Of a DNA stretch of 64,000 bases, positions 42,242 to 50,461 are shown piece after piece. Source of the stretch: Candidatus Binatia bacterium (GTDB taxonomy: Bacteria; Desulfobacterota; Binatia; UBA12015); the NCBI GenBank assembly GCA_036563615.1, contig DATCMB010000014.1, positions 62,001 to 126,000 on the forward strand, given 5' to 3'. Made by a program: the position numbers and the translations under genes. Every line of letters starts with the position of its first letter. Position 1 is the first letter of the stretch. The notes under the pieces are model-generated. The model was not told where the DNA came from. It saw nothing but the letters and a program-made list of their open reading frames with translations, and searched no databases.

Positions 42242-43639
42242 TCAGATGACGCCCGCCGCGCGCAGGCGGGCGCGCTCGCGCGCCGAGAGCCCGAGCAGCT
42301 TGCCGTAGACCTCGTCGTTGTGCTCGCCGAGGCGCGGCGCGCCGCGCGCGATCCGCCCGGGCGTGCGCGAGAGCCGCGGGTAGACGCCCTGCATGCGCAC
42401 CGGTCCGACGACCGGGTCGTCGACGGTCTCGATGTCGCCGCGCTCGGCGACGTGCGGGTCGGCGCAGATGTCGGCGACGCTGTAGGTGCGCGCGAACGGC
42501 ACGCCGGCCGCGACGCAGAGCCGCTCGATCTCGGCGGCGTCGTGCTGCTTCACCCAGCGCGCGACGATGTCGTTGATCTCGTCGGCATGCCGGCAGCGCG
42601 CTTCCAGCGTGCGGAAGCGCGGGTCGGCGAGCAGGTCCTCGCGCCCGATCAGCCTCGCGAGCCGCGGGAAGAGTCCGTCGCCCGCCGCGATCAGGCTCAC
42701 GTACTGGCCGTCGGCGGTCTCCCAGTTGTCGAGCGGCGCGGAGTTCGCGAGCCGGTTGCCCTCGCGCGTGCGGACGATGCCGAGCCGGTCGTAGGCGGCG
42801 ATCGTGTGCTCGAGGATGCGCAGGATCGAGGCGTAAAGCGCGAGCTCGACGGTCTGCCCCTCGCCGGCCTCCGTCTGCTTCGCTTTCCTGGGGCGCTTCG
42901 CGCCCCGCCCGGTGCGCGTCTTGGACCGCGCGTGGCCGGCGTCCGGACGGCGATCGCGCTCGTAGAGCGCGATCATCACGCCGAGCGCGTTGAACACCCC
43001 CGTCAAGTAGTCGGAAATGATCACGCCCGGACGCACCGGCGGGCGGTCCTTGTAGCCCGTCAAGTATAGAAGCCCGCCCATCGCGATGCCGTTGCGGTCG
43101 AGCCCCGGACGGTCGCGGTAGGGCCCGCTCTGGCCGTAGACGCTGACCCGCGACAGCACGAGCCCCGGATTGATCGCGCGCAGCACGTCGGGGCCGAGCC
43201 CCCAGCCCTCGAGCGTCCCGGGCTGGAAGTTCTCGACCAGCGCATCCGACACCGCGACCAGGCGCTTGAAGATCTCCTGGCCCTCGGGCTTGCGCAGATC
43301 GAGCGTCACCGACTTCTTGTTGCGCCCCTCGACCGCCCACCACAGCGAGTAGCCGTTCTCGAACGGTCCGATCGTGCGCATGAAGTCGCCCACGCCCGGC
43401 TGCTCGATCTTGATCACCTCGGCGCCGAAGTCGCCGAGCAGCGTCGCCGCGAACGGCGCGCCGATGCGCGTGCCGACGTCGAGGATGCGCAGGCCCGCGA
43501 GCGGCAGCGCGGTGGAGGTCGAGCGTGCGCCAGGGCGTGCGCGGCGTGCGGAGCTGCGCGCGCTGCGCGCCGATCCTGCGGGCTTGCGGGTGCGCGCGGC
43601 GGCCGTGCGCGGCGTGCGCTTCGCGGGAGCGCGCTTCAC
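42242..43639 (-). CDS. CaiB/BaiF family CoA-transferase with basic N-terminal extension and insert
   Basis: 465 aa from a GTG that overlaps the acyl-CoA dehydrogenase stop (GTGA), which supports translation of the unusual N-terminus. Residues 1-45 are Lys/Arg/Ala/Pro-rich, like histone H1 tails. The CoA-transferase domain starts PLAGLRILDVGTRIGAPFAATLLGDFGAEVIKIE, with the nucleophile Asp210 in IISDYLTGVFNALG. A second basic segment (~229-261, ARSKTRTGRGAKRPRKAK) interrupts the domain. Both insertions are absent from the other CaiB-type protein at 37922-39130. Probably acts on the acyl-CoA handled by the neighbouring dehydrogenase. Confidence 0.9.
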   Translation of the reverse strand: MKRAPAKRTPRTAAARTRKPAGSARSARSSARRARPGARSTSTALPLAGLRILDVGTRIGAPFAATLLGDFGAEVIKIEQPGVGDFMRTIGPFENGYSLWWAVEGRNKKSVTLDLRKPEGQEIFKRLVAVSDALVENFQPGTLEGWGLGPDVLRAINPGLVLSRVSVYGQSGPYRDRPGLDRNGIAMGGLLYLTGYKDRPPVRPGVIISDYLTGVFNALGVMIALYERDRRPDAGHARSKTRTGRGAKRPRKAKQTEAGEGQTVELALYASILRILEHTIAAYDRLGIVRTREGNRLANSAPLDNWETADGQYVSLIAAGDGLFPRLARLIGREDLLADPRFRTLEARCRHADEINDIVARWVKQHDAAEIERLCVAAGVPFARTYSVADICADPHVAERGDIETVDDPVVGPVRMQGVYPRLSRTPGRIARGAPRLGEHNDEVYGKLLGLSARERARLRAAGVI

Positions 43640-44796
43640 CGCGGCAACCCGAGCACGCGCTGCGCGATGATGTTGCGCTGCACCTCGCTCGTGCCCGCGA
43701 AGATCGTCGCGGCGCGGTAGTAGAGGTAGGAGCGCGTCAAGCGTCCGCGCGCCGCGGCGTGCGGGCCGCCGTCGAGGATCCCGCGCGGACCGAGCGCCTG
43801 CATCACGGTGTCGTGCATGCGCTGGCTCATCTCGCTCCAGTAGAGCTTGATGAACGAGCTCTCGGGGCCGAGCGGCTCGCCGCGCACGAGACGCGTCAGC
43901 GTCCGCCAGTTGTTGAGCTTCGCGATCTCGACCTCGATCGCCGCCTGCGCGACGCGCTGGCGCAGCGCCGCGTCCGCACGTGCGTCACGGGCGAGGCGCA
44001 CGAGGTCGTCGAGCAGCATGCGGTGGATGACGAGCTGGCGCGGCGCGGTGCCGCGCTCGTGCGCGAGCGTCGTCTGCGCGATCTCCCAGCCCTGCCCTTC
44101 CTCGCCGACCAGGTTCTCGCGCGGCACGCGGACGTCGTCGAGGAACACCTCGTTGAACTCCGAGCTGCCGGTCATCTGCCGGAGCGGCCGAACGGAGACG
44201 CCCGGCGCGCGCATGTCGACCACCATGTACGAGATGCCGCGCGCCTTGCTCGCCGAAGGATCGGTGCGCGCGAGCAGGATCCCGTAGTCCGCATACTGCG
44301 CCCAGCTCGTCCAGACCTTCTGCCCGGTGACGCGATAGACGTCGCCCTCGCGCACGGCGACCGTGCGCAGCGAGGTCAGATCCGAGCCGGCGCCGGGCTC
44401 GGAGAAGAGCTGGCACCAGACGTCCTCGCACGACAGGATGCGCGCGAGCCAGCGCCGCTTCTGGTCCTCGGTGCCGTGCTTCATGAGCGACGGCCCGACG
44501 AGATTGACGCCGATGCGGTTGATCACCTCCGGCGCCCGCGCGCGCGCCATCTCCTCCTGGAAGATGTAGTTCTCCTCGACGCCGGCGCCGCGTCCGCCGT
44601 ACTCGCGCGGCCAGTGCACGCCGACCCAGCGGTCGCGCGCGAGGCGCGCCTGCCACGCGCGCAGGAAGGCGAACTCCTCGTCGAGCGTCGCGAACTCGAC
44701 CTCGCCGGCCGCGAACTCGCGCGGCACGTTGCGCTCGAGCCACGCGCGCAGCTCGGCGCGGAAGCTCTCCGCGGCCGGCGAGAACCTGAGGTCCAT
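43636..44796 (-). CDS. acyl-CoA dehydrogenase
   Basis: 386 aa, typical length. FAD-binding and substrate segments are clear: WVGVHWPREYGGRGAG, CQLFSEPGAGSDLTSLRT, GQKVWTSWAQYADY, EFNEVFLDDVRVP and the C-terminal IFAGTSEVQRNIIAQRVLG. These indicate a soluble FAD-dependent alpha,beta-dehydrogenase of acyl-CoA thioesters that passes electrons to ETF. It is first in a five-gene operon (dehydrogenase, CaiB-type CoA-transferase, GNAT, SnoaL-like, HerA-like). The chain length or type of substrate cannot be read from the sequence. Confidence 0.94.
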   Translation of the reverse strand: MDLRFSPAAESFRAELRAWLERNVPREFAAGEVEFATLDEEFAFLRAWQARLARDRWVGVHWPREYGGRGAGVEENYIFQEEMARARAPEVINRIGVNLVGPSLMKHGTEDQKRRWLARILSCEDVWCQLFSEPGAGSDLTSLRTVAVREGDVYRVTGQKVWTSWAQYADYGILLARTDPSASKARGISYMVVDMRAPGVSVRPLRQMTGSSEFNEVFLDDVRVPRENLVGEEGQGWEIAQTTLAHERGTAPRQLVIHRMLLDDLVRLARDARADAALRQRVAQAAIEVEIAKLNNWRTLTRLVRGEPLGPESSFIKLYWSEMSQRMHDTVMQALGPRGILDGGPHAAARGRLTRSYLYYRAATIFAGTSEVQRNIIAQRVLGLPR

Positions 44797-44960
44797 CCGG
44801 CGTCCTTCCTATCGGCGCCGGGCGACGAGCCGCAAGACGCGCGGGCCGTGCACGGCAAACGCGACGGCACGGCTTGCGCGGGAGGGCTTGCAGCAGCGGC
44901 GTCAACCACGAAAGCTGTCGGTCGAATCGCGTACGCCGGGCACGCTAAAGCCTCTGCGCT

Positions 44961-44990
44961 TTGACGCCGGAATAGGATCGTGTGTAGTGT
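44961..44990 (+). promoter_or_regulatory. sigma70-type promoter candidate for the respiratory operon
   Basis: TTGACG (44961-44966), an 18-bp spacer and TAGTGT (44985-44990) lie 36 bp before the coxB start. A small inverted repeat AAAGC-ctctgc-GCTTT overlaps the -35 side, a possible operator. Only the -35 is a strong match. Confidence 0.45.
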
Positions 44991-45025
44991 GCGCGCGGTT
45001 CGGACTCTGGGGGGTGAGGTCGGAA

Positions 45026-46069
45026 GTGCGACCAGGTAGCGGCAACCGAGCGCAGTGCTTCGCCGTGCTGGCCATGCTCGCCGCTCCAGCGCTTGCGCTG
45101 GGCGCGTACGGCGATGCGGTGCACCCGATCCCCAACATGTTCGCCCCGGTGTCGCCGCCGGCGGAGGCGATCCGCCAGCTGTCGTTCCTGGTGTCGGCGA
45201 TCGCGGCGGGCATCTTCCTCACCGTGAGCGGCATCCTGTTCTGGTGCGTGTGGCGCTACCGCGCGCGCCCCGGCGACGACCGCGAGCCGCCGCAGGTCTA
45301 CGGCTCGAACCCGATCGAGTGGTCGTGGACCATCGTGCCGGTGCTGATCGTGCTGGTGCTGTTCCTCGCCACCTGGCGCACGATCGACGAGATCCAGGCG
45401 AGCGAGCCGCCGCCCGATTCGCTGCACGTCACGATCATCGGACACCAGTGGTGGTGGGAGATCCACTACCCCGACCTCGGCGTCGTGACGGCGAACGAGC
45501 TGCACCTGCCGGTCAGCACCGCGGACGCGCGCCGCCCGACCTACCTGACGCTCGAGTCCGCCGACGTGATCCACTCCTTCTGGGTCCCGCAGCTCGCGGG
45601 CAAGATGGACGTCGTCCCGAACCGCACCAACCGGCTCTGGGTCGAGCCGCAGGTGACCGGCACGTTCCTCGGACAGTGCGCCGAGTACTGCGGCACGCAG
45701 CACGCGCGGATGCTGCTGCGCGTGATCGTGCACGAGCCGGACGACTTCGAGCGCTGGGCCGCGGCGCAGCGCGCGCCCGCGGCCAGCGACCCGAGCGTCG
45801 CCGAGGGCCGCGCGATCTTCCAGCGCACCGCCTGCGTCAACTGCCACTCGCTCGACGGCACGATCGCCGACGGTCGCTTCGGCCCCGACCTCACGCACCT
45901 GATGAGCCGCACGACGATCGGCGCCGGCGCCGCGCTCAACACGCCCGAGAACTTGCGCGCGTGGATCGAGGATCCGAACACGTTCAAGCCGGGGGTGCTG
46001 ATGCCGGCGATGAAGCTCGACGACGAGCAGATCGACAAGCTGACGGCGTTCCTCGTGACGCTGAAGTGA
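45026..46069 (+). CDS. coxB: cytochrome c oxidase subunit II with C-terminal cytochrome c (caa3 type)
   Basis: 347 aa from a GTG at 45026 with GAGG 6 bp upstream (a GTG at 45014 is an alternative). A signal peptide and two TM helices are followed by the CuA domain: WQWWWEIHYPD-like GHQWWWEIHYPD and the ligand motif CAEYCGTQHARM (Cys218, Cys222, His226, Met229). After ~40 residues comes a cytochrome c domain with ACVNCHSLDG (Cys270, Cys273, His274) and a Met near GVLMPAM. The fused haem makes this a caa3-type subunit, taking electrons directly from upstream carriers. Confidence 0.95.
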   Translation: MRPGSGNRAQCFAVLAMLAAPALALGAYGDAVHPIPNMFAPVSPPAEAIRQLSFLVSAIAAGIFLTVSGILFWCVWRYRARPGDDREPPQVYGSNPIEWSWTIVPVLIVLVLFLATWRTIDEIQASEPPPDSLHVTIIGHQWWWEIHYPDLGVVTANELHLPVSTADARRPTYLTLESADVIHSFWVPQLAGKMDVVPNRTNRLWVEPQVTGTFLGQCAEYCGTQHARMLLRVIVHEPDDFERWAAAQRAPAASDPSVAEGRAIFQRTACVNCHSLDGTIADGRFGPDLTHLMSRTTIGAGAALNTPENLRAWIEDPNTFKPGVLMPAMKLDDEQIDKLTAFLVTLK

Positions 46070-46082
46070 GGAGCAACACACC

Positions 46083-47762
46083 GTGACGGTGCTCGACGAA
46101 GGAATCGCCCGACCGCGCGAAGACGCCGCGAGCGCCGGTCTGTGGACCAAGGTCCACGAGTGGGCGGTCACGGTCGATCACAAGAAGCTCGGCGTGATGT
46201 ACATCGCGTCGGCGCTGGGCTTCTTCCTGATCGCGGGGCTGGAAGCGACGCTGATGCGCATCCAGCTCGCGTTCCCGAACAACGACTTCCTGCCGCCGAC
46301 GACCTTCAACCGGCTGTTCACCATGCACGGCACGACCATGGTGTTCCTGGTCGGCATGCCGATGTTCTTCGGGTTCGCGAACTACTTGACGCCGCTCATG
46401 ATCGGCGCGCGCGACCTCGCCTTCCCGCGGCTCAACGCGTTCGGCTTCTGGCTGTTCCTGTTCGGCGGGCTGCTGCTCTACTTCAGCTTCCTCGGCGGCG
46501 ACGGTCTGTACGGCGCCGGTACTGCGCCCGACGTCGGCTGGTTCGCCTACTCGCCGCTCACCGGACGCGCTTTCTCGCGCGGCAACAGCACCGACTACTG
46601 GACCCTCGGCATCCTGGTGAGCGGGCTGGGCTCGACTGCGACCGCGCTCAACCTCGCGACCACCATCATCACCATGCGCTGTCCGGGCATGACCTACGGC
46701 AAGATGCCGCTGTTCGTCTGGCTGATGCTGGTGAACTGCATCCTGTCGCTGGTCATCCTGACGCCGCTCACCGCCGCGCAGGTGATGCTGCTCTTCGACC
46801 GCTTCCTCGGCGCGCACTTCTTCGACACCCAGGCCGGCGGCTCGGCGGTGCTGTGGCAGCACTTCTTCTGGTTCTTCGGGCACCCCGAGGTGTACGTGCT
46901 GATCCTGCCGGCGTTCGCGATCGCGAGCGAGGTGGTGCCGGTGTTCTCGCGCAAGCCGCTGTTCGGCTACCCGTTCATGGTCGGCGCGACGGTGATGATC
47001 GGCTTCATCAGCATGTCGGTGTGGGCGCACCACATGTTCGTCGTCGGGCTGTCGCCGGCCGCGAACACGTTCTTCGCCGCGTCGACGATGGCGATCGCGG
47101 TGCCGACCGGAATCAAGATCTTCAACTGGCTCGGCACCATGTGGGGCGGGAAGATCCGCTTCCGCATGCCCATGATGTGGTGCACGGCGTTCATCTTCTC
47201 GTTCGTCATCGCCGGCTTGACGGGCGTCATGCTGGCGATCGCGGCGTGGGACTTCCAGCTCTCCGACTCGTACTTCGTCGTCGCCCACTTCCACTTCGTG
47301 CTGATCGGCGGGCTGCTCTTCAACATCTTCGCCGCGATCTACTACTGGTACCCGAAGGTCACCGGGCGGATGCTCGACGAGAAGCTCGGCCGGCTGCACT
47401 TCTGGATCTTCGTCACCGGGTTCTACATCACCTTCTTCACCATGCACTTCCCCGGTCTGCTCGGCATGCCGCGGCGGATCTACACCTACGACGCGGGGCG
47501 CGGCTGGGACACGCTGAACCTGATCTGCTCGCTCGGCGTCGCGGTGCAGGCGGTGGGGCTGCTGTTCTTCGTGTGGAACCTGATCCGCTCGTACCGCAAG
47601 GGCGAGGTCGCGGGTGACGATCCGTGGGACGCGTGGACGCTCGAGTGGTCCACGACGTCGCCGCCGCCGGAGTACAACTTCGAGCGCATCCCCGTGGTGC
47701 ACAGCCGCCGGCCGCTGTGGGACCTGAAGCATCCGCAGGACCCGGACTGGAAGTACGAATGA
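46083..47762 (+). CDS. coxA: cytochrome c oxidase subunit I
   Basis: 559 aa from a GTG with GGAG 9 bp upstream; 12 TM helices are visible. Haem a/a3 and CuB ligands sit in FTMHGTTMVFL, FFGHPEVYVLILPAF (with the Glu-x-Tyr of A1-type oxidases) and SVWAHHMFVVG. The D-pathway is present (ANYLTPLMIGARDLAFPRLNAFGFW). This is the oxygen-reducing, proton-pumping core of an A-type (aa3) haem-copper oxidase. Stop and the next start overlap as ATGA. Confidence 0.96.
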   Translation: MTVLDEGIARPREDAASAGLWTKVHEWAVTVDHKKLGVMYIASALGFFLIAGLEATLMRIQLAFPNNDFLPPTTFNRLFTMHGTTMVFLVGMPMFFGFANYLTPLMIGARDLAFPRLNAFGFWLFLFGGLLLYFSFLGGDGLYGAGTAPDVGWFAYSPLTGRAFSRGNSTDYWTLGILVSGLGSTATALNLATTIITMRCPGMTYGKMPLFVWLMLVNCILSLVILTPLTAAQVMLLFDRFLGAHFFDTQAGGSAVLWQHFFWFFGHPEVYVLILPAFAIASEVVPVFSRKPLFGYPFMVGATVMIGFISMSVWAHHMFVVGLSPAANTFFAASTMAIAVPTGIKIFNWLGTMWGGKIRFRMPMMWCTAFIFSFVIAGLTGVMLAIAAWDFQLSDSYFVVAHFHFVLIGGLLFNIFAAIYYWYPKVTGRMLDEKLGRLHFWIFVTGFYITFFTMHFPGLLGMPRRIYTYDAGRGWDTLNLICSLGVAVQAVGLLFFVWNLIRSYRKGEVAGDDPWDAWTLEWSTTSPPPEYNFERIPVVHSRRPLWDLKHPQDPDWKYE

Positions 47763-48370
47763 GCACCGCATCGGACGCGATGACCGCCCCGCAGCCGCCG
47801 CCGCTGCCCACGACGTGGGAGCTCCCGAACAAGGGCCGCGTCGGGATGGCGTGCCTGATCCTGACCGAGAGCTCGTTCTTCGCGATCTTCGTGGTCGCGT
47901 ACCTCTACTACATCGGGAAGAGCCTGGCGGGCCCCTACCCGGCGGACGTGCTCGAGCCGCCGATCCTGAACTCGATCTGCCTGCTGTCGAGCAGCGTGAC
48001 GATCGTGCTCGCGATCCGCGCGCTGCGCGCGGGCAGCGTGGCGACCTTCACGCTCTGGTGGCTCGTGACCATCCTGCTCGGGCTCGAGTTCCTCGTCGGC
48101 ACCGGCATCGAGTGGTACGGGCTGATCTACGAGCACGGCCTCACGATCCGCACGAACCTCTTCGGCACGACCTTCTACTCGCTGGTCGGCTTCCACGCGC
48201 TGCACGTCTTCATCGGGCTTCTGCTCTTGACGCTGGTGCTGCTCTTCGCCCTCTTCGGCGCGGTGAAGCCCGCGCACGCGGAGCGCACCGAGGTTCTCTC
48301 CTGGTACTGGCACTTCGTCGACACGGTGTGGATCGTCGTCTTCACCGTGGTCTACGTGATCGGCCTATGA
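47759..48370 (+). CDS. coxC: cytochrome c oxidase subunit III
   Basis: 203 aa from the ATG overlapping the coxA stop. Five TM helices; landmarks are RVGMACLILTESSFFAIFVVAYLYYI, TTFYSLVGFHALHVFIGLLLL and SWYWHFVDTVWIVVFTVVYVIG, the subunit III core. The short form lacks the two N-terminal helices of mitochondrial CoxC, as in many bacterial caa3 enzymes. It stabilises subunit I and proton uptake. Confidence 0.95.
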   Translation: MSTASDAMTAPQPPPLPTTWELPNKGRVGMACLILTESSFFAIFVVAYLYYIGKSLAGPYPADVLEPPILNSICLLSSSVTIVLAIRALRAGSVATFTLWWLVTILLGLEFLVGTGIEWYGLIYEHGLTIRTNLFGTTFYSLVGFHALHVFIGLLLLTLVLLFALFGAVKPAHAERTEVLSWYWHFVDTVWIVVFTVVYVIGL

Positions 48371-49215
48371 GCGAGCGCGCAGACGAGAACATCGACAGCG
48401 TCGCCCTGCCGGCGCCGACCGCCTGGCCGCTGCTCGCGGCGCTCGGCGTGACGCTGATCTTCGCCGGGCTCGTGACGCACGTCTTCACGACCATCGTCGG
48501 CGCGGTGCTGTTCGTCGTCTGCGCGGTCGGCTGGTTCCGCTCGGTGCTGCCGGTCGAGGAGACGGAGATCGTGCCGCTGCGCCCGCCGGCGCTGCGCGCG
48601 CGAGAGATCCAGCCCGTGCCGCACACGGTCGAGCACCTGACGCCCGGCGGGCCGCACGCGCACCGCATGCGGCTGCCGGTCGAGGTGCATCCCTATTCCG
48701 CGGGCGTGTGGGCGGGGCTCGGCGGCGGCGCCGCGATGGCGCTCGTCGCCTGCGCGTTCGGCATCATCGTCGCGGGCAGCATCTGGTACCCGATCAACCT
48801 GCTCGCGGCCGCGGCGCTGTGGTCGCTCGCGAGCGCGTCGGTCGAGCAGCTCCGGAGCTTCGACGCGACGGCGCTCGTCGTCGCGACCATCGTTCACGGC
48901 ATCATGTCGCTGCTGGTCGGCTTCCTCTACGCCTTCCTGCTGCCGACCATGCCGCGGCGTCCGGTGTTCTTCGGCGGCGTGGTCGCGCCGCTTCTGTGGA
49001 CGGGTCTCGTCTGGGCCTCGCTCGGCGTGATCAACCCGGCGCTCAACGCGCGCATCCACTGGGGCTGGTTCATCGCCTCGCAGATCGTGTTCGGCGTCGT
49101 CGCGGGGCTGATCGTCGCCCGCACGCGGCGCGTCCGGACGCTGCAGGCGCTGCCGCTCGCGATGCGCATCGGCCTCGAGGGCGGCATGCGCGAGGACGAC
49201 GAGGAGAAGCGATGA
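48367..49215 (+). CDS. polytopic membrane protein of the oxidase operon (subunit IV-like)
   Basis: 282 aa starting at an ATG that overlaps the coxC stop. Two N-terminal helices (WPLLAALGVTLIFAGLVTHVFTTIVGAVLFV) resemble the small subunit IV of caa3 oxidases. A loop rich in His/Pro and four or five further helices (AMALVACAFGIIVAGSIWYPINLLAAAAL and GWFIASQIVFGVVAGLIVA) follow. I cannot name the longer family. Position and coupling say it is an oxidase subunit or assembly partner. The next ATG also overlaps its stop. Confidence 0.8.
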   Translation: MSERADENIDSVALPAPTAWPLLAALGVTLIFAGLVTHVFTTIVGAVLFVVCAVGWFRSVLPVEETEIVPLRPPALRAREIQPVPHTVEHLTPGGPHAHRMRLPVEVHPYSAGVWAGLGGGAAMALVACAFGIIVAGSIWYPINLLAAAALWSLASASVEQLRSFDATALVVATIVHGIMSLLVGFLYAFLLPTMPRRPVFFGGVVAPLLWTGLVWASLGVINPALNARIHWGWFIASQIVFGVVAGLIVARTRRVRTLQALPLAMRIGLEGGMREDDEEKR

Positions 49216-49925
49216 GGGGCGCGCTGCTGCGGCTCGCGTCGCTCGTCGCCGCGCTCGCGCTCGCCGCGGGCTGCGACTCGCTGCCGGGCAAGCCGACCAA
49301 GAGCGAGGAGTATCGCCTGCCGAGCCAGGTGCTCGACTTCGCGAGCCTCTACGGCACGAACTGCGCGGGCTGCCACGGCGCCGACGGACGCCTCGGTCCC
49401 GCGCGACCGCTCAACGACCCGCTCTACCTCGCGGTCGCGAGCGACGAGGACCTGCAGCAGGTGATCGCGCGCGGCGTGCCGGGAACGACGATGCCCGCGT
49501 TCGCGATCTCCGAGGGCGGCACGCTGACCGACGAGCAGATCGCCGCGCTGGTGCGCGAGATGCGCGAGCGCTGGGGGAAGCCCAGCGAGCTCGCCGGCGT
49601 CGAGCTGCCGCCCTACAGCGCGCCGCTCGGCGATCCGGCGCGCGGCGCCGAGGTCTACGCGACGTTCTGCGCGTCGTGCCACGGCGCCGACGGCACCGCG
49701 CGCGGCTCGATCGTCGATCCATCGTACCTCGCGCTGGTCAGCGACCAGGCGCTGCGCTCGACCGTGATCGCGGGACGCACCGACCTCGGCATGCCGGACT
49801 TCCGCGGCGAGCAGGGCGCGACGCCGATGACCGCGCAGCAGATCGCGGACGTCGTCGCGTGGCTCGCGTCGCAGCGCAGCGAGTTCCCAGGGCAGCCCTA
49901 CGTCCGGAACGCTCGGAGCAACTGA
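49212..49925 (+). CDS. di-haem cytochrome c lipoprotein
   Basis: 237 aa from an overlapping ATG. The lipoprotein signal ends ALAAGC, so the protein is probably tethered in the periplasm. Two cytochrome c domains follow: NCAGCHGADG with Met in TTMPAF, then FCASCHGADG with Met in LGMPDF. This is the pattern of membrane-anchored di-haem cytochromes that link a bc-type complex to an oxidase. Its place between the oxidase and Rieske genes supports that role. Confidence 0.94.
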   Translation: MRGALLRLASLVAALALAAGCDSLPGKPTKSEEYRLPSQVLDFASLYGTNCAGCHGADGRLGPARPLNDPLYLAVASDEDLQQVIARGVPGTTMPAFAISEGGTLTDEQIAALVREMRERWGKPSELAGVELPPYSAPLGDPARGAEVYATFCASCHGADGTARGSIVDPSYLALVSDQALRSTVIAGRTDLGMPDFRGEQGATPMTAQQIADVVAWLASQRSEFPGQPYVRNARSN

Positions 49926-49926
49926 G

Positions 49927-50460
49927 ATGGAACGCGAGAACCCCGAAGGCCAGAAGCCCGAGGCCGCGTCGGGCAACACGCGGCGCAACTTTCTCCTCAA
50001 GCTCGGCATCGCGATCAACGTCGTCGCGGCGGCGCTGATCAGCGTGCCGATCATCGGCTACGTCGCGGCGGCGCTGCGCAAGCGCTCGTACCAGGCGTGG
50101 GTGCGGCTCGGGCCGCTGTCGCAGTTCCCCGTCGGCCAGACGCGGCTCGCGACCTACGAGAACCCGTTCATCGTCCCGTGGGACGGCGAGACCGGCAAGG
50201 TCGCGTGCTGGGTGCGGCGCATCGCCGAGAACCAGCTCCAGGTGTTCGCGGTGAACTGCGCGCACCTCGGCTGCCCGGTGCGCTGGTTCCCCGAGTCGAA
50301 GCTGTTCATGTGCCCGTGCCACGGCGGCGTGTACTACGAGGACGGCTCGCGCGCGTCCGGTCCGCCGCCGCGCGGGCTCTTCGAGTACGAGTACCAGATC
50401 CGCGGCGAGGACCTCTGGGTCCGCGGCGGCCAGATCCCGACGCTGGCCAACCCGGTGTGA
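49927..50460 (+). CDS. Rieske iron-sulfur protein (TAT-exported)
   Basis: 177 aa. The N-terminus has a twin-arginine motif (NTRRNFLLKLG, Arg19-Arg20) and one TM helix. The [2Fe-2S] ligand boxes are CAHLGC (starting Cys111) and CPCHGG, joined by the usual spacing, so the cluster site is complete. It is the Rieske subunit of a bc1/b6f-like complex, with cytochrome b encoded immediately after. It takes electrons from quinol at the outer face and delivers them to a cytochrome c. Confidence 0.95.
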   Translation: MERENPEGQKPEAASGNTRRNFLLKLGIAINVVAAALISVPIIGYVAAALRKRSYQAWVRLGPLSQFPVGQTRLATYENPFIVPWDGETGKVACWVRRIAENQLQVFAVNCAHLGCPVRWFPESKLFMCPCHGGVYYEDGSRASGPPPRGLFEYEYQIRGEDLWVRGGQIPTLANPV

Positions 50461-50461
50461 C

